Shown here one piece after another: positions 41,803 to 50,904 of a DNA stretch of 64,000 bases (its first letter is position 1; each line of letters opens with the position of its first letter). This DNA is from Arthrobacter sp. CAN_C5 (GTDB lineage: Bacteria; Actinomycetota; Actinomycetes; Actinomycetales; Micrococcaceae). A program made the position numbers and the translations under genes. The stretch spans positions 1,922,001-1,986,000 of the forward strand of contig NZ_JAGGMZ010000001.1 of the NCBI RefSeq assembly GCF_017875735.1, read 5' to 3'. Under the pieces are notes generated by a model. That model was not told the origin of the DNA and ran no database searches. It saw only the letters and a list, made by a program, of their open reading frames with translations.

Positions 41803-42962
41803 CCGATCTGCTGCAGCACTTCCGCCCGATCTTCGCCGAGATCGCCGCCGGCGCGGTGGACCGGGAACTACGTCGCGAGCTTCCCTTCGCGGAGGTAGAG
41901 CTTCTCAAGAACGCGGGGTTCGGAGCGCTAAGGATCCCGTCGACCCATGGCGGCCTGGGAGCCACTCTGCCGCAGCTGTTTGAGCTCCTCACGGAACTGG
42001 CCGCCGCTGACTCCAACCTCACCCAGCTGTGGCGTGGGCACTTCGCCTACGTCGAGGGTGTGCTCCTCCGTGACGCCTCGACATCACGGGATGCCTGGCT
42101 CCGGGACATTGCGGGCGGAGCCATGGTGGGCAACGCCTCCAGCGAGTTGACCGGCACATCCCTGCGCGACATCAGCACCACTCTCACATCCACCGAGGCC
42201 GGGCTCACGCTCAACGGCTCAAAGTACTACAGCACCGGTGCGCTGTTCGCCGACTGGATCGCGGGCAGCGCGGTCCACGACGGGCAGCGCGTGGGCTACG
42301 CGGTGTCGGCCACCGCGCCGGGAGTGGATCGTATCGACGATTGGGATGGGATCGGTCAGCGGCTCACAGGCAGCGGCACCACCCACTTTTCGGAGGTGGC
42401 GGTGGCGTCGGAGAACGTCCGTCCTTACACCCCCGGGGAACCGAACCATGTGCCTGCGTTCTTCCAACTGGTGCTCGTGGCGGCCCTCGCGGGGATTGCC
42501 CGGGCCGCGGCCGACGACGCCGCCTCCTTCGTGAGGCCACGCACCCGCTCGTACGTGAACGCTACGGCGGCCCTACCGCGTGAGGACCCGCAGGTGTTGG
42601 CGGTACTCGGCGAGCTCTCGAGTACCTCGTTCGCCGCGGCGGCCACGGTTGCGGCGGCGGCGCGGAAGCTGGAGGCCGCCCGCTGGTCACTCGCCTCCGG
42701 GCATCCTGACGACGCGAGGGCCGCGGTGGATGCCGCGGAGATCGCCGTAAGCCAGGCGCAGATTGTCTCGGTCAGTCAGGTGCTCAACGCCACCAGTCAC
42801 CTGTTCGAGGTGGGCGGCGCGTCGGCCACTGCTGCCGGGCGCTCCCTGGACCGGCACTGGCGGAACGCCAGAACCGTCTCCTCCCACAACCCGGCCATCT
42901 ACAAGGCTAGGGCAGTCGGATACTGGGCCGTGACGGGAACCCGGGAGCCGCTCCCTGACTAA
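41799..42962 (+). CDS. Acyl-CoA-dehydrogenase-fold flavin oxidoreductase (SfnB/DszC-like)
   Basis: 387 residues. Acyl-CoA dehydrogenase N-terminal helical part (FAEVELLKNAGFGALRIPST), middle domain with IAGGAMVGNASSELTGTSLR and GLTLNGSKYYSTGALFADWI, and a C-terminal four-helix domain with AARKLEAARWSLASGHPDDA and the end ARTVSSHNPAIYKARAVGYW. The missing catalytic Glu of true acyl-CoA dehydrogenases and the C-terminal HNP signature match SfnB/DszC-type enzymes, which use reduced flavin and O2 on sulfur or nitrogen compounds. Last gene of the SAM-controlled operon, followed by a terminator. Confidence 0.85.
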   Translation: MTDLLQHFRPIFAEIAAGAVDRELRRELPFAEVELLKNAGFGALRIPSTHGGLGATLPQLFELLTELAAADSNLTQLWRGHFAYVEGVLLRDASTSRDAWLRDIAGGAMVGNASSELTGTSLRDISTTLTSTEAGLTLNGSKYYSTGALFADWIAGSAVHDGQRVGYAVSATAPGVDRIDDWDGIGQRLTGSGTTHFSEVAVASENVRPYTPGEPNHVPAFFQLVLVAALAGIARAAADDAASFVRPRTRSYVNATAALPREDPQVLAVLGELSSTSFAAAATVAAAARKLEAARWSLASGHPDDARAAVDAAEIAVSQAQIVSVSQVLNATSHLFEVGGASATAAGRSLDRHWRNARTVSSHNPAIYKARAVGYWAVTGTREPLPD

Positions 42963-42976
42963 GTAGCTGGCGGAAC

Positions 42977-43001
42977 GTCGGCTGGTGACCTCTCAGCCGA
43001 C
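42977..43001. terminator. Bidirectional hairpin terminator
   Basis: GTCGGCTG (42977-42984) pairs with CAGCCGAC (42994-43001), loop of nine bases, between convergent genes: 14 bases behind the oxidoreductase stop and five bases before the kynureninase stop. Confidence 0.6.
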
Positions 43002-43005
43002 CTAG

Positions 43006-44244
43006 CTAGTTCAGCGCCCGGGGCAGACTCTCGGCGATCCGCTGGATACCGAGATAGGTTTCCTCAAACGACGTTGACAGTGGCGAGAGACCCAGCCGGA
43101 TGCCCGCCGGGTTGCGGTAGTCCGGGATGACGCCCTTCGCCCACAGCTCCGGCACCAGATCCCGGAACGCCGGGTGGTCGATCGTGATGTGGCTGCCGCG
43201 CTTCCGCGGATCCCGGGGTGAGGAGATGACGACGCCGGCTCCCTCCATCAGCTCCTCGACAGCCTCGATGGCGAACGAGGTCAGGGCGATCGACTTCGCC
43301 CTGACGGCAGGCATCCCCACCTCGCCGATCAGCCCGAGCATGTCCTGCATCGCCAGCATGCCGATAATCGGTGGGGTACCAGAGACCAGCCGGCGGATGC
43401 CCGGGGCCGGTTCGTAATCGGATCCCATCCCGAACGGGTCGGCGCTGCCGAGCCAGCCCTGAATGGGTTGCTGGAAATCCGCGAGGTGCCGTTGCGCCAC
43501 GTACGCCCAGGCGGGCGCTCCCGGTCCGCCGTTGAGGTATTTGTAGCTGCACCCCGTGGCGTAGTCGACGTCCCACTGGTCGAGCTCGGCGGGGACCGAG
43601 CCCACCGAATGGCTCAGATCCCACAGCACCAGCGCGCCGGCGTCGTGCACCACCCGGGTGATGGCCGGGACGTCCGCCAGGTGGCCCGACCGGTAGGCCA
43701 CATGGCTGAGAACCACGAGCGCACTCTGGGGGCCGACGGCGGCGGCGACCTCCGCTGCGGTGGCACCGCCGTCGTACTGCAGATCGACCCAACGCAGTTG
43801 CAGGCCCCGCTCTGCGGCGATGCCCTCCATGATGAACCGGTCGGTGGGGAAATTGTCCCGGTCAATGACGATCTCGGTGCGGTCCGGGCGGGCGGCCACC
43901 GCCGCACGGGCCAGCTTGTAGAGCAGCACGCTCGTCGAATCGGCTACCGTGCACTGTCCAGCCGCGGCGCCGATCGCTACCCGCCCGATCAGGTCTCCCA
44001 CCTGCTCCGGCAGCCCCAGCCAGCCCTCGTCCCAGCCGCGGATGAGCCTGCCAGCCCACTGCTCCCGCACGAACGATTCGAGCCGCTGCAGGGTGTCGGT
44101 GAGGGGCCGCCCGAGCGAGTTGCCGTCCAGGTAGGCAACAATGTCCGGATCGTCGTGCCCCTCGAACCGCGCCCGGTACCCGGCGAGGGGATCCTCGGCG
44201 TCGAGGGTGCGGGCGCGGCTCAGCAGGGATGTGTTCTCACTCAT
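43006..44244 (-). CDS. kynU: Kynureninase
   Basis: 412 residues. PLP-dependent fold type I. VAYLDGNSLGRPL near the start, DRDNFPTDRFIMEGIAAERG, LVVLSHVAYRSGHLADVPAI, LVLWDLSHSVGSVPAELDQW, and GCSYKYLNGGPGAPAWAYV with the PLP lysine near residue 233. Cleaves kynurenine to anthranilate and alanine (or the 3-hydroxy form). Full length. No other tryptophan-degradation gene is nearby, so it probably works with enzymes encoded elsewhere. Starts nine bases before the stop of the MaoC gene region, same strand as the fatty-acid cluster. Confidence 0.93.
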   Translation of the reverse strand: MSENTSLLSRARTLDAEDPLAGYRARFEGHDDPDIVAYLDGNSLGRPLTDTLQRLESFVREQWAGRLIRGWDEGWLGLPEQVGDLIGRVAIGAAAGQCTVADSTSVLLYKLARAAVAARPDRTEIVIDRDNFPTDRFIMEGIAAERGLQLRWVDLQYDGGATAAEVAAAVGPQSALVVLSHVAYRSGHLADVPAITRVVHDAGALVLWDLSHSVGSVPAELDQWDVDYATGCSYKYLNGGPGAPAWAYVAQRHLADFQQPIQGWLGSADPFGMGSDYEPAPGIRRLVSGTPPIIGMLAMQDMLGLIGEVGMPAVRAKSIALTSFAIEAVEELMEGAGVVISSPRDPRKRGSHITIDHPAFRDLVPELWAKGVIPDYRNPAGIRLGLSPLSTSFEETYLGIQRIAESLPRALN

Positions 44245-44253
44245 GGACCCAGT

Positions 44254-45180
44254 TTAGGGGTGAACCCCGGCCAGCCTTGCGAGGCTGCCAACAAAGTGCT
44301 CCCGCCCCCGCCGGTGGTTCCAGCCAGTGATGCCAGCACCCTGCCACACCCCCGCCTCACTCTGCGGTGTGACAGCGATTGCCACCCGGGCGGGTAGCAG
44401 GACTGGTGAGCGGAAGTCGATGCTCCAGGAGAACGATTCGACCCCTGCAGGCTTGGTTTCCTGCACCATCCGCGAGGCAAGATACATGCCGTGCGCAATG
44501 GCCCGCTGCATTCCGAGTGCCTTCGCGGTCAGCGCGGTGAGGTGAATTGGGTTGTAGTCCCCCGACACAGCCGCATAGCTGCGGCCGATGCTGCCCGGGA
44601 GGTTCCAGACGGCCGTGAGTGGGGGCGGCACAAACGGCGTGCGCTCCTCTTTCGTCCCGCGAGCCGGCCCGGCGAGCCGGGCACCCTTCGCAAGATAGGT
44701 CGAGCGTCCCGTCCACACCACTGCACCGGAGCTGCTGACCTCGGTGACCAGGTCCACCTGCGTACCGGCATGATGCGGTCTCAGGTCCTCGGCCCAGGCA
44801 GCGATGTCAAGCTGTTCGCCGAATCCGATGGCACGCCGGTGTTCCACTGCGTTCCGCAGATGGATCATGCCGAGTAGCGGCAACGGGAAATCCTTGCGGG
44901 CCATCACGCTCATGGCCACGGGGAAGGCAATGGTGTGGACGAAGCCCGACGGCAACGCATCCTGCGCGGGGGCACCGATCAACTGCTGGAACCGGGTCAG
45001 GTCCCCGACCGTGGCCTGGACACCGGACGCGCGGTGGCGAACCTCCGGCAGGGTCACCGCTGCCGCGTCGGAAGTGCGTTGCACCGCACCGTCCGCCCAC
45101 GGCAACGGGATGCTGCTTAGGAGGGCGCTACGGTACAGCGCCGGCAACCCCGGAACCGAGTCCAGGGCGACGTCCCTCAC
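44254..45180 (-). CDS. MaoC-like (R)-specific enoyl hydratase, HtdX-type
   Basis: 308 residues, two hot-dog folds. The C-terminal half has the active-site pattern RSYAAVSGDYNPIHLTALTA with Asp-x4-His, then MQRAIAHGMYLASRM. The N-terminal half is a degenerate hot-dog with RKDFPLPLLGMIHLRNAVEH. Size and gene order match mycobacterial HtdX. Hydrates a trans-2-enoyl-thioester or dehydrates the (R)-3-hydroxy form. ATGA-type overlap (four bases) with the fabG4-like gene. Confidence 0.85.
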   Translation of the reverse strand: MRDVALDSVPGLPALYRSALLSSIPLPWADGAVQRTSDAAAVTLPEVRHRASGVQATVGDLTRFQQLIGAPAQDALPSGFVHTIAFPVAMSVMARKDFPLPLLGMIHLRNAVEHRRAIGFGEQLDIAAWAEDLRPHHAGTQVDLVTEVSSSGAVVWTGRSTYLAKGARLAGPARGTKEERTPFVPPPLTAVWNLPGSIGRSYAAVSGDYNPIHLTALTAKALGMQRAIAHGMYLASRMVQETKPAGVESFSWSIDFRSPVLLPARVAIAVTPQSEAGVWQGAGITGWNHRRGREHFVGSLARLAGVHP

Positions 45181-46511
45181 GCGCCCACCAGCGACTGCCC
45201 GCAGACGCGGACCACTTCGCCGTTAACCCCGGCGGCTACCGGTGAGGCGAGGAACGCGATCGTCTCGGCAACGTCGATCGGCTGGCCACCCTGCTGCAGG
45301 CTGCTCAGGCGCCGCGCCACCTCTCGGGTAGCGAACGGCATCCGCGCGGTCATCTCGGTTTCGATGAAGCCTGGTGCGACAGCGTTGATGGTGCGTCCGG
45401 TGCCCTCGAGCGTGCTCCCGGTGCTCCGGACCATGCCGATCACGCCCGCCTTCGAAGCTGCGTAATTGGACTGCCCCCGGTTACCGGCGATGCCACTGGT
45501 GGAGGCGAGGCAGACGATGCGGCCCGACGCCGCGAACACGTCGGACGCGAGCAGTGCCTCATTGACCCGCAGCTGCGAGGCAAGATTCACCGCCAGCACC
45601 GAGTCCCACCGGGCCGAGTCCATGTTGGCCAGCAGCTTGTCCCGGGTGATCCCTGCGTTGTGCACCAGCAGGTCCAGCGAACCGGACCGCTGCTGCACCT
45701 GGTCGAGGATCCTGGCGGCGGCGTCGTCAGCGGTGATGTCCAGCTGTAGGGCGGTGCCTCCGATCCGGTTGGCGACGGCGGCGAGTTGCTCACCGGCCGC
45801 GGGAACGTCAACCACCACCACGGATGCACCGTCGCGGCTCAGCACCGCTGCGATCTCCGCACCAATGCCGCGGGCCGCGCCGGTGACGACGGCGGTCTGG
45901 CCGTGCAGGGGCCGGTCCTCGTCCTGGGTGGCATCCTGACCGGTACCTCCAACCGTGATGAACTGACCGTTCACGAAGGCGCTCTTGCCCGAGAGCAGGA
46001 AGCGGAGCGTTCCGGCGGCAGCCGAAATGGGTGCACCGTCGCGCAGCACGATCCCGTTGGCGGTAGCACCGGCGCGCAGCTCACGTCCTATCGACCGGAC
46101 GATGCCATCAACGCCCTGGCGGGCAGCCGCCTCCGCGGGGTTGGCTGTCTCACGGGCGGGGCGGGACACGGCGACAATCCGGCCGCCGCGTTCCAGCTGG
46201 CGCAGCGCCTGACCAAGCTCCAGGATGGGAGCGGCAAGCTCGCCGGGCTCGGTGAGGTTCTCCAGCACGACGACGATCGCACCGAGCTTCTCCCCCGGCC
46301 GGGCGTGACGGCGGACATCCTGGTCCCAGCCGAGCAACTCCGTGGCGAGGCTGTCCGCTGCCGGTGACGAGCCGAGCACGAGGAGTGGACCGGGAACCAG
46401 CGGCGCGCCGCGACGGTACCGGCGCAGCACTGCAGGCTTGGGGAGGCCAAGCTTTCGGGCGATCTTTCCGGCAGGGCCGGAGTTGACGAGGTTGAGGTAC
46501 TTGTCGGTCAC
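45177..46511 (-). CDS. 3-oxoacyl-thioester reductase, long FabG4-type SDR
   Basis: 444 residues. A catalytically idle Rossmann-like N-terminal domain of about 200 residues (GPLLVLGSSPAADSLATELL) precedes an active SDR domain: TAVVTGAARGIGAEIAAVLS (NAD(P)-binding), VHNAGITRDKL, catalytic Ser in IVCLASTSGIAGNRGQSNYA with Tyr-x3-Lys (NYAASK). This double-domain form is known as FabG4/HMwFabG in mycobacteria and prefers NADH. Reduces 3-oxoacyl-CoA or the reverse. Overlaps both neighbours by four bases. Confidence 0.88.
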   Translation of the reverse strand: MTDKYLNLVNSGPAGKIARKLGLPKPAVLRRYRRGAPLVPGPLLVLGSSPAADSLATELLGWDQDVRRHARPGEKLGAIVVVLENLTEPGELAAPILELGQALRQLERGGRIVAVSRPARETANPAEAAARQGVDGIVRSIGRELRAGATANGIVLRDGAPISAAAGTLRFLLSGKSAFVNGQFITVGGTGQDATQDEDRPLHGQTAVVTGAARGIGAEIAAVLSRDGASVVVVDVPAAGEQLAAVANRIGGTALQLDITADDAAARILDQVQQRSGSLDLLVHNAGITRDKLLANMDSARWDSVLAVNLASQLRVNEALLASDVFAASGRIVCLASTSGIAGNRGQSNYAASKAGVIGMVRSTGSTLEGTGRTINAVAPGFIETEMTARMPFATREVARRLSSLQQGGQPIDVAETIAFLASPVAAGVNGEVVRVCGQSLVGA

Positions 46512-47839
46512 TTTTCGCGTGCCTCCAGGATAGCGACGACACCCATGCCGCCGGCGGCGCAGACGGAGATCAGCCCGCGGCCGGAGCCCTTGTCGGCAAG
46601 GGCCTTGGCCAACGTGGCCACAATCCGACCGCCGGTGGCGGCGAACGGGTGGCCGGCTGCCAGAGAGCTGCCGTTGACGTTGAGCTTGCTCCGATCGACC
46701 TTGCCGAGGGCCCCGTCCAGACCGAGGGAGTTGCGGCAGAAGTCCTCGTTCTCCCAGGCGGCGAGCGAGCTGAGGACGGTGCCGGCGAAAGCCTCGTGGA
46801 TTTCGAAGAAGTCGAAGTCGTCGAAGGTGAGTCCGTTGCGCTGCAGCATGCGCGGCATCGCGTAGACCGGGGCCATCAGCAGGCCTTCGGCGCCATGGAC
46901 GAAGTCCACCGCGGCCGCCTCGGCGTCAACCACGTTCGCGAGCATGGGCAGGTTGTTCCTGCGGGCGTAGTCCTCCGAGCCGAGGAGCACGGTGGCGGCG
47001 CCATCCGTGAGTGGGGTCGAGTTGCCAGCGGTCATCGTGGCTGTGGCGGCCAGGCTCTTGCCGAAGACGGGCTTGAGCCGACCCAGCTTTTCCAGTGACG
47101 TGTCAGCCCGGACGTTGGCGTCACGGGTGACACCGCGGTAGGGGGTGACCAGGTCGCTGAAGAAGCCCCGTTCATACGCGGCGGCCAGGTTGTGGTGGCT
47201 ATTCAGGGCCAGCTCATCCTGCGCTTCGCGGGAGATCTCCCAGCGGGCAGTGGTGATGGCCTGGTGTTCGCCCATCGACAGGCCCGTGCGTGGTTCCCCG
47301 GTGGTTGGAGCGTTGGGGGCGAGGTCCCGGGGCCGGAGCCGGCTCAGGATGGAAAGCTTCTGGGGCGTGGTCTTGGCCCGTGACAGGTCCAGGAGGACGC
47401 GACGCAGACCTTCGCTGACGGCGATGGGTGCATCGGACGCCGAGTCGACACCACCGGCGATGCCCGACTCGATCTGGCCGAGCTTGATCTTGTTGGCCAC
47501 ACCGATCACGGTTTCCAGTCCGGTCGCGCAGGCCTGCTGTACGTCATAGGCGGGTGTGTCTGCGGCGAGGGCTGATCCCAGTACCGCCTCGCGGGTCAGG
47601 TTGAAGTCACGTGAGTGCTTCAGCACAGCCCCGGCAGCGACCTCGCCGATCCGCTCACCCTGCAGTCCGAACCGGGCCACGAGACCGTCCAGAGCCGCCG
47701 TCAGCATGTCCTTGTTGGACGAGTAGGCGTAGGCGCCACCGGAGCGGGCGAACGGAATCCGGTTACCGCCGATGACGACCGCGTTGCGGACGGATGGGGA
47801 GGATTGCGCGCTGCGCTGTCCTGCTGCCTGGTCGACCAT
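46508..47839 (-). CDS. Acetyl-CoA C-acyltransferase (FadA2/FadI-like thiolase)
   Basis: 443 residues. Thiolase fold with active-site Cys in YDVQQACATGLETVIG, His in FDFFEIHEAFAGTVLS, and the final pair in GRGLISVCAAGGMGVVAILE; TMTAGNSTPLTDGAATVLLG lies between. Begins with a polar leader of about 20 residues. Condenses or cleaves 3-ketoacyl-CoA. First gene of the leftward unit and divergent from the TetR regulator with 65 bp between starts, which contain the palindromic operator. Confidence 0.92.
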   Translation of the reverse strand: MVDQAAGQRSAQSSPSVRNAVVIGGNRIPFARSGGAYAYSSNKDMLTAALDGLVARFGLQGERIGEVAAGAVLKHSRDFNLTREAVLGSALAADTPAYDVQQACATGLETVIGVANKIKLGQIESGIAGGVDSASDAPIAVSEGLRRVLLDLSRAKTTPQKLSILSRLRPRDLAPNAPTTGEPRTGLSMGEHQAITTARWEISREAQDELALNSHHNLAAAYERGFFSDLVTPYRGVTRDANVRADTSLEKLGRLKPVFGKSLAATATMTAGNSTPLTDGAATVLLGSEDYARRNNLPMLANVVDAEAAAVDFVHGAEGLLMAPVYAMPRMLQRNGLTFDDFDFFEIHEAFAGTVLSSLAAWENEDFCRNSLGLDGALGKVDRSKLNVNGSSLAAGHPFAATGGRIVATLAKALADKGSGRGLISVCAAGGMGVVAILEAREK

Positions 47840-47872
47840 GCTGTGCTTCTCCTTCTGGTTCCAATCAGTTAC

Positions 47873-47905
47873 CGATACCCAGCGTACCTGATACGCTGAG
47901 TATCG
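47873..47905. promoter_or_regulatory. 33-bp palindromic TetR operator
   Basis: CGATACCCAGCGTA (47873-47886) and TACGCTGAGTATCG (47892-47905) pair at 13 of 14 positions around five bases. It lies between the divergent thiolase and TetR genes, so one regulator could control both sides. Its last base is the first base of the proposed GTG start of tetR. Confidence 0.8.
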
Positions 47906-48645
47906 TGAACAAGCAGGCGCTCAAGTCAAGACCTCCCGCCCAGCAAGGTGCTGCGGCCGGCGATGGTCGATCCAGTCGTTGGCAGGCCCACCGGGACAAA
48001 CGACGTCGCGCCCTGGTCAAAACGGCGCGCGGTGCCGTGCACTCGCTGGGGTATGCGGCGTCAATGGAGGATATTGCCGCCGCCGCCGGCACTTCGAAGT
48101 CCGTGTACTACCGGTATTTTGGCGACAAGGCCGGATTGCAGCAGGCCATGGGCGAAGTGGTGATCGCGCAGATGCAGGACAAGGTGCTCGCTGCGGCCCG
48201 GCAGGCTGCGTCGCCGCGCGAAGGCCTGCACGCAATGGTCTCCGCCTACCTGCAAATGGCCCAGACCTCGCCGAATGTCTACGCCTTCGTCACCCGGCTG
48301 GGCGCCCCCGATGCGCTCACCAACCCGGCGGATCCCCACAGCTCCGAACTGCTAAGCCACTTCTTCGAAGCGGTCACCGACATGCTGGCCAGTCCGATGC
48401 AGTCTTTCCTGGCATCCGACCCGCGGGCGAGGCAGCTCGGCGGTCCCGCGCTCACCCTCTGGCCGCAGGCGGCCATCGGCATGGTCCGGGCTGCCGGAGA
48501 GCTCTGGCTTGCCACCCCCGAAAGCCCCACCAAACCCACTGAAGCCCAACTCAGCGAACAGCTCACCACGTGGCTCTTCGAGGGCATCGCCAACCACGTT
48601 CCATCACCTGACACGATCACATCCGTTCTGGAGGACACCCCATGA
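47905..48645 (+). CDS. TetR-family regulator of the fatty-acid cluster
   Basis: 246 residues from GTG at 47905; an upstream extension would read through the operator, so it is rejected. TetR HTH: LVKTARGAVHSLGYAASMED, IAAAAGTSKSVYYRYFGDKA. The C-terminal ligand domain has TSPNVYAFVTRLGAPDAL and a helix LTLWPQAAIGMVRAAGELWL. Unusually long basic N-terminal tail (40 residues) before the HTH. Probably released by an acyl-CoA. With the start at the operator edge, the mRNA would be leaderless or nearly so; alternatively a later start is used. ATGA overlap with the acyl-CoA dehydrogenase. Confidence 0.85.
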   Translation: MNKQALKSRPPAQQGAAAGDGRSSRWQAHRDKRRRALVKTARGAVHSLGYAASMEDIAAAAGTSKSVYYRYFGDKAGLQQAMGEVVIAQMQDKVLAAARQAASPREGLHAMVSAYLQMAQTSPNVYAFVTRLGAPDALTNPADPHSSELLSHFFEAVTDMLASPMQSFLASDPRARQLGGPALTLWPQAAIGMVRAAGELWLATPESPTKPTEAQLSEQLTTWLFEGIANHVPSPDTITSVLEDTP

Positions 48646-50738
48646 CACAGACAGCCACGCGGCCCGAGCTCAAGGTTCCGGCCACCGCCACCATCGCTGA
48701 CGACGACCGCGCCGTCGTCGACGTCGCTGCCCTCGGCGAGCTCCTGCTGGGTCGGTGGGCAGCGACCCGCAGGGTCGCCCGTGAGCTCGCCGGCCGGCCG
48801 GAAGTCCACCGGGTCGAAGGCGAGTCCCACGCCGAGCAGCGGAGCCGCTGCTTCGACCAGCTGCACTACCTGGTGCAGAACAAGGCGGTCCACCGCGCCT
48901 TCCCGGCAAGCCTCGGCGGGGAGGACGATCACGGCGCCAACATTGCCGGCTTCGAGGAGCTGGTGGTTGCCGACCCGTCGCTGCAGATCAAGGCGGGAGT
49001 GCAGTGGGGCCTCTTCGGCAGCGCGGTGCTCCACCTGGGCACCGAAGAACATCACCGTGCCTGGATCCCTGGCATCATGAACATGGACATTCCCGGCTGC
49101 TTCGCCATGACCGAAACGGGTCACGGGTCCGACGTCGCGAGCATTGCCACCACCGCCGTCTATCAGCCGGACTCCGACGAGTTCGAGATCCACACGCCGT
49201 TCCGGGCCGCGTGGAAGGACTACATCGGCAATGCCGCAATCGACGGCCGCGCAGCGGTGCTCTTTGCCCAGCTCATTACGAACGGCGTCAACCACGGAGT
49301 CCACGCGTTCTATGTCCAGCTCAGGGATGCCAACGGCAACTTCATGCCGGGCGTCGGCGGCGAGGACGATGGACTCAAGGGCGGCCTGAACGGGATTGAC
49401 AACGGCCGCCTTCACTTCACCCGGGTGCGGATTCCCCGCACCAGCCTGCTGAACCGGTACGGCAACGTGGACAGCGACGGCGTATACACCTCGCCCATCG
49501 CCTCCCCCGGCCGGCGGTTCTTCACGATGCTCGGCACCCTGGTGCAGGGCAGGGTGTCCCTCGACGGGGCAGCCGTGGCCGTCACCAAGCTGGCACTGAA
49601 GACCGCCGTCCAGTATTCGGTGGAGCGCCGTCAGTTCAACGCCGGTTCCGACCTCACCGAAGAGGTCCTCATGGACTACCAGCAGCACCAGCGCCGGCTG
49701 CTCCCCCGCATTGCGGCGACCTACGCAGCGTCGTTTGCCCATGAGGAGTTGCTGGCCAAGTTCGACGACGTCTTCTCAGGCGCGCACGACACCGACGAGG
49801 ACCGCCAGGACCTTGAGACGCTGGCAGCTGCGCTGAAGCCGTTGTCGACCTGGCATGCTCTCGACACCCTGCAGGAGTGCCGCGAGGCGTGCGGCGGAGC
49901 TGGCTTCCTCACCGAGAACCGGTTCACCTCGCTGCGTGCCGACATGGACGTCTACGCAACCTTCGAGGGCGACAACAATGTGCTGCTGCAGCTCGTCGCG
50001 AAACGCCTGCTGGCTGACTATGCCAAGGAATTCAGCGGCGTCGACTTCGGCGTGCTGGCGCGCTACGTGGTCACTCAGCAAGCGGAGAAGACTCTGCACC
50101 GGTCAGGGTTGCGCCGGGTAGTGCAGACAGTTGTCGACGGCGGCTCGGAGCGGAAGTCAGCTATCGCCCTGCGGGACGAGCACACCCAGCACGAACTGCT
50201 GTCGGACCGGGTGGAGGCGATGGTTGCTGACCTGGCCGGGGAACTCCGTGGCGTCCGGAAGCTGTCCCAGGAGGCGGCAGCGAAGAAGTTCAACGAGCAC
50301 CAGAACGAGCTCATCGAGACCGCCAAGGCCCACGCCGAACTGTTGCAGTGGGAGGCGTTCACCGCTGCCGTCCACCAGGCGGAGGACGCGGGTACCAAGC
50401 AGGTGCTGACCTGGCTGCGTGACCTCTTCGGTCTGTGCCTGATCGAGCGCAACCTGGCCTGGTACCTCATGCACGGCAGGCTCTCCACCCAGCGTGCCCG
50501 GACACTGTCCCCCTACATCAACCGTCTGCTGGTGAAGATCCGGCCGCACGCCGTCGACCTGGTTGATGCGTTCGGCTACGGTCCGGAGCACCTTCGCGCA
50601 GCGATCGCTACCGGTGCGGAGAAAGAACGCCAGGACGAGGCGAGGGCCTACGCACGGCAGCAGCGGGCCAGCGGAAGCTTCCCGATCGATGAGAAGACGG
50701 TCCTGGCACGCGAGAAGAAGGCCAAAGCCAAGCGCTAA
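48642..50738 (+). CDS. Acyl-CoA dehydrogenase/oxidase-family enzyme (FadE5-like position, ACOX-like length)
   Basis: 698 residues, longer than bacterial acyl-CoA dehydrogenases (about 380) and close to acyl-CoA oxidases. Middle domain IPGCFAMTETGHGSDVASIA and RAAWKDYIGNAAIDGRAAVL. C-terminal flavin domain with VEGRVSL-type LVQGRVSLDGAAVAVTKLAL, SVERRQFNAG and ECREACGGAGFLTENRFTSL with the catalytic Glu region. The last 200 residues are helical (ACOX-like). Introduces the trans-2 double bond into acyl-CoA with FAD. It completes the set for one beta-oxidation turn with the thiolase, FabG4-like reductase and hydratase across the operator. Confidence 0.88.
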   Translation: MTQTATRPELKVPATATIADDDRAVVDVAALGELLLGRWAATRRVARELAGRPEVHRVEGESHAEQRSRCFDQLHYLVQNKAVHRAFPASLGGEDDHGANIAGFEELVVADPSLQIKAGVQWGLFGSAVLHLGTEEHHRAWIPGIMNMDIPGCFAMTETGHGSDVASIATTAVYQPDSDEFEIHTPFRAAWKDYIGNAAIDGRAAVLFAQLITNGVNHGVHAFYVQLRDANGNFMPGVGGEDDGLKGGLNGIDNGRLHFTRVRIPRTSLLNRYGNVDSDGVYTSPIASPGRRFFTMLGTLVQGRVSLDGAAVAVTKLALKTAVQYSVERRQFNAGSDLTEEVLMDYQQHQRRLLPRIAATYAASFAHEELLAKFDDVFSGAHDTDEDRQDLETLAAALKPLSTWHALDTLQECREACGGAGFLTENRFTSLRADMDVYATFEGDNNVLLQLVAKRLLADYAKEFSGVDFGVLARYVVTQQAEKTLHRSGLRRVVQTVVDGGSERKSAIALRDEHTQHELLSDRVEAMVADLAGELRGVRKLSQEAAAKKFNEHQNELIETAKAHAELLQWEAFTAAVHQAEDAGTKQVLTWLRDLFGLCLIERNLAWYLMHGRLSTQRARTLSPYINRLLVKIRPHAVDLVDAFGYGPEHLRAAIATGAEKERQDEARAYARQQRASGSFPIDEKTVLAREKKAKAKR

Positions 50739-50904
50739 GCCGGTTGGCGTTGCGCCGCGCTCTGGGAAATGTGCCCCCGGGCGCTGCGATCTGGGAGGTG
50801 CGCTCCAGACCGAATCCCGGTGCAGGCCGGAGCGTCAGTCCAGACCGGAGCGTCCGTCAGACCCGAGCCTCGGTTCAGGCCTCGCTACCCGTCTCGCTTC
50901 AGTT

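Noticed and set aside
48279-49742. 487-codon minus-strand open frame
   Set aside because: Antisense of the acyl-CoA dehydrogenase and the tetR end; no domain.
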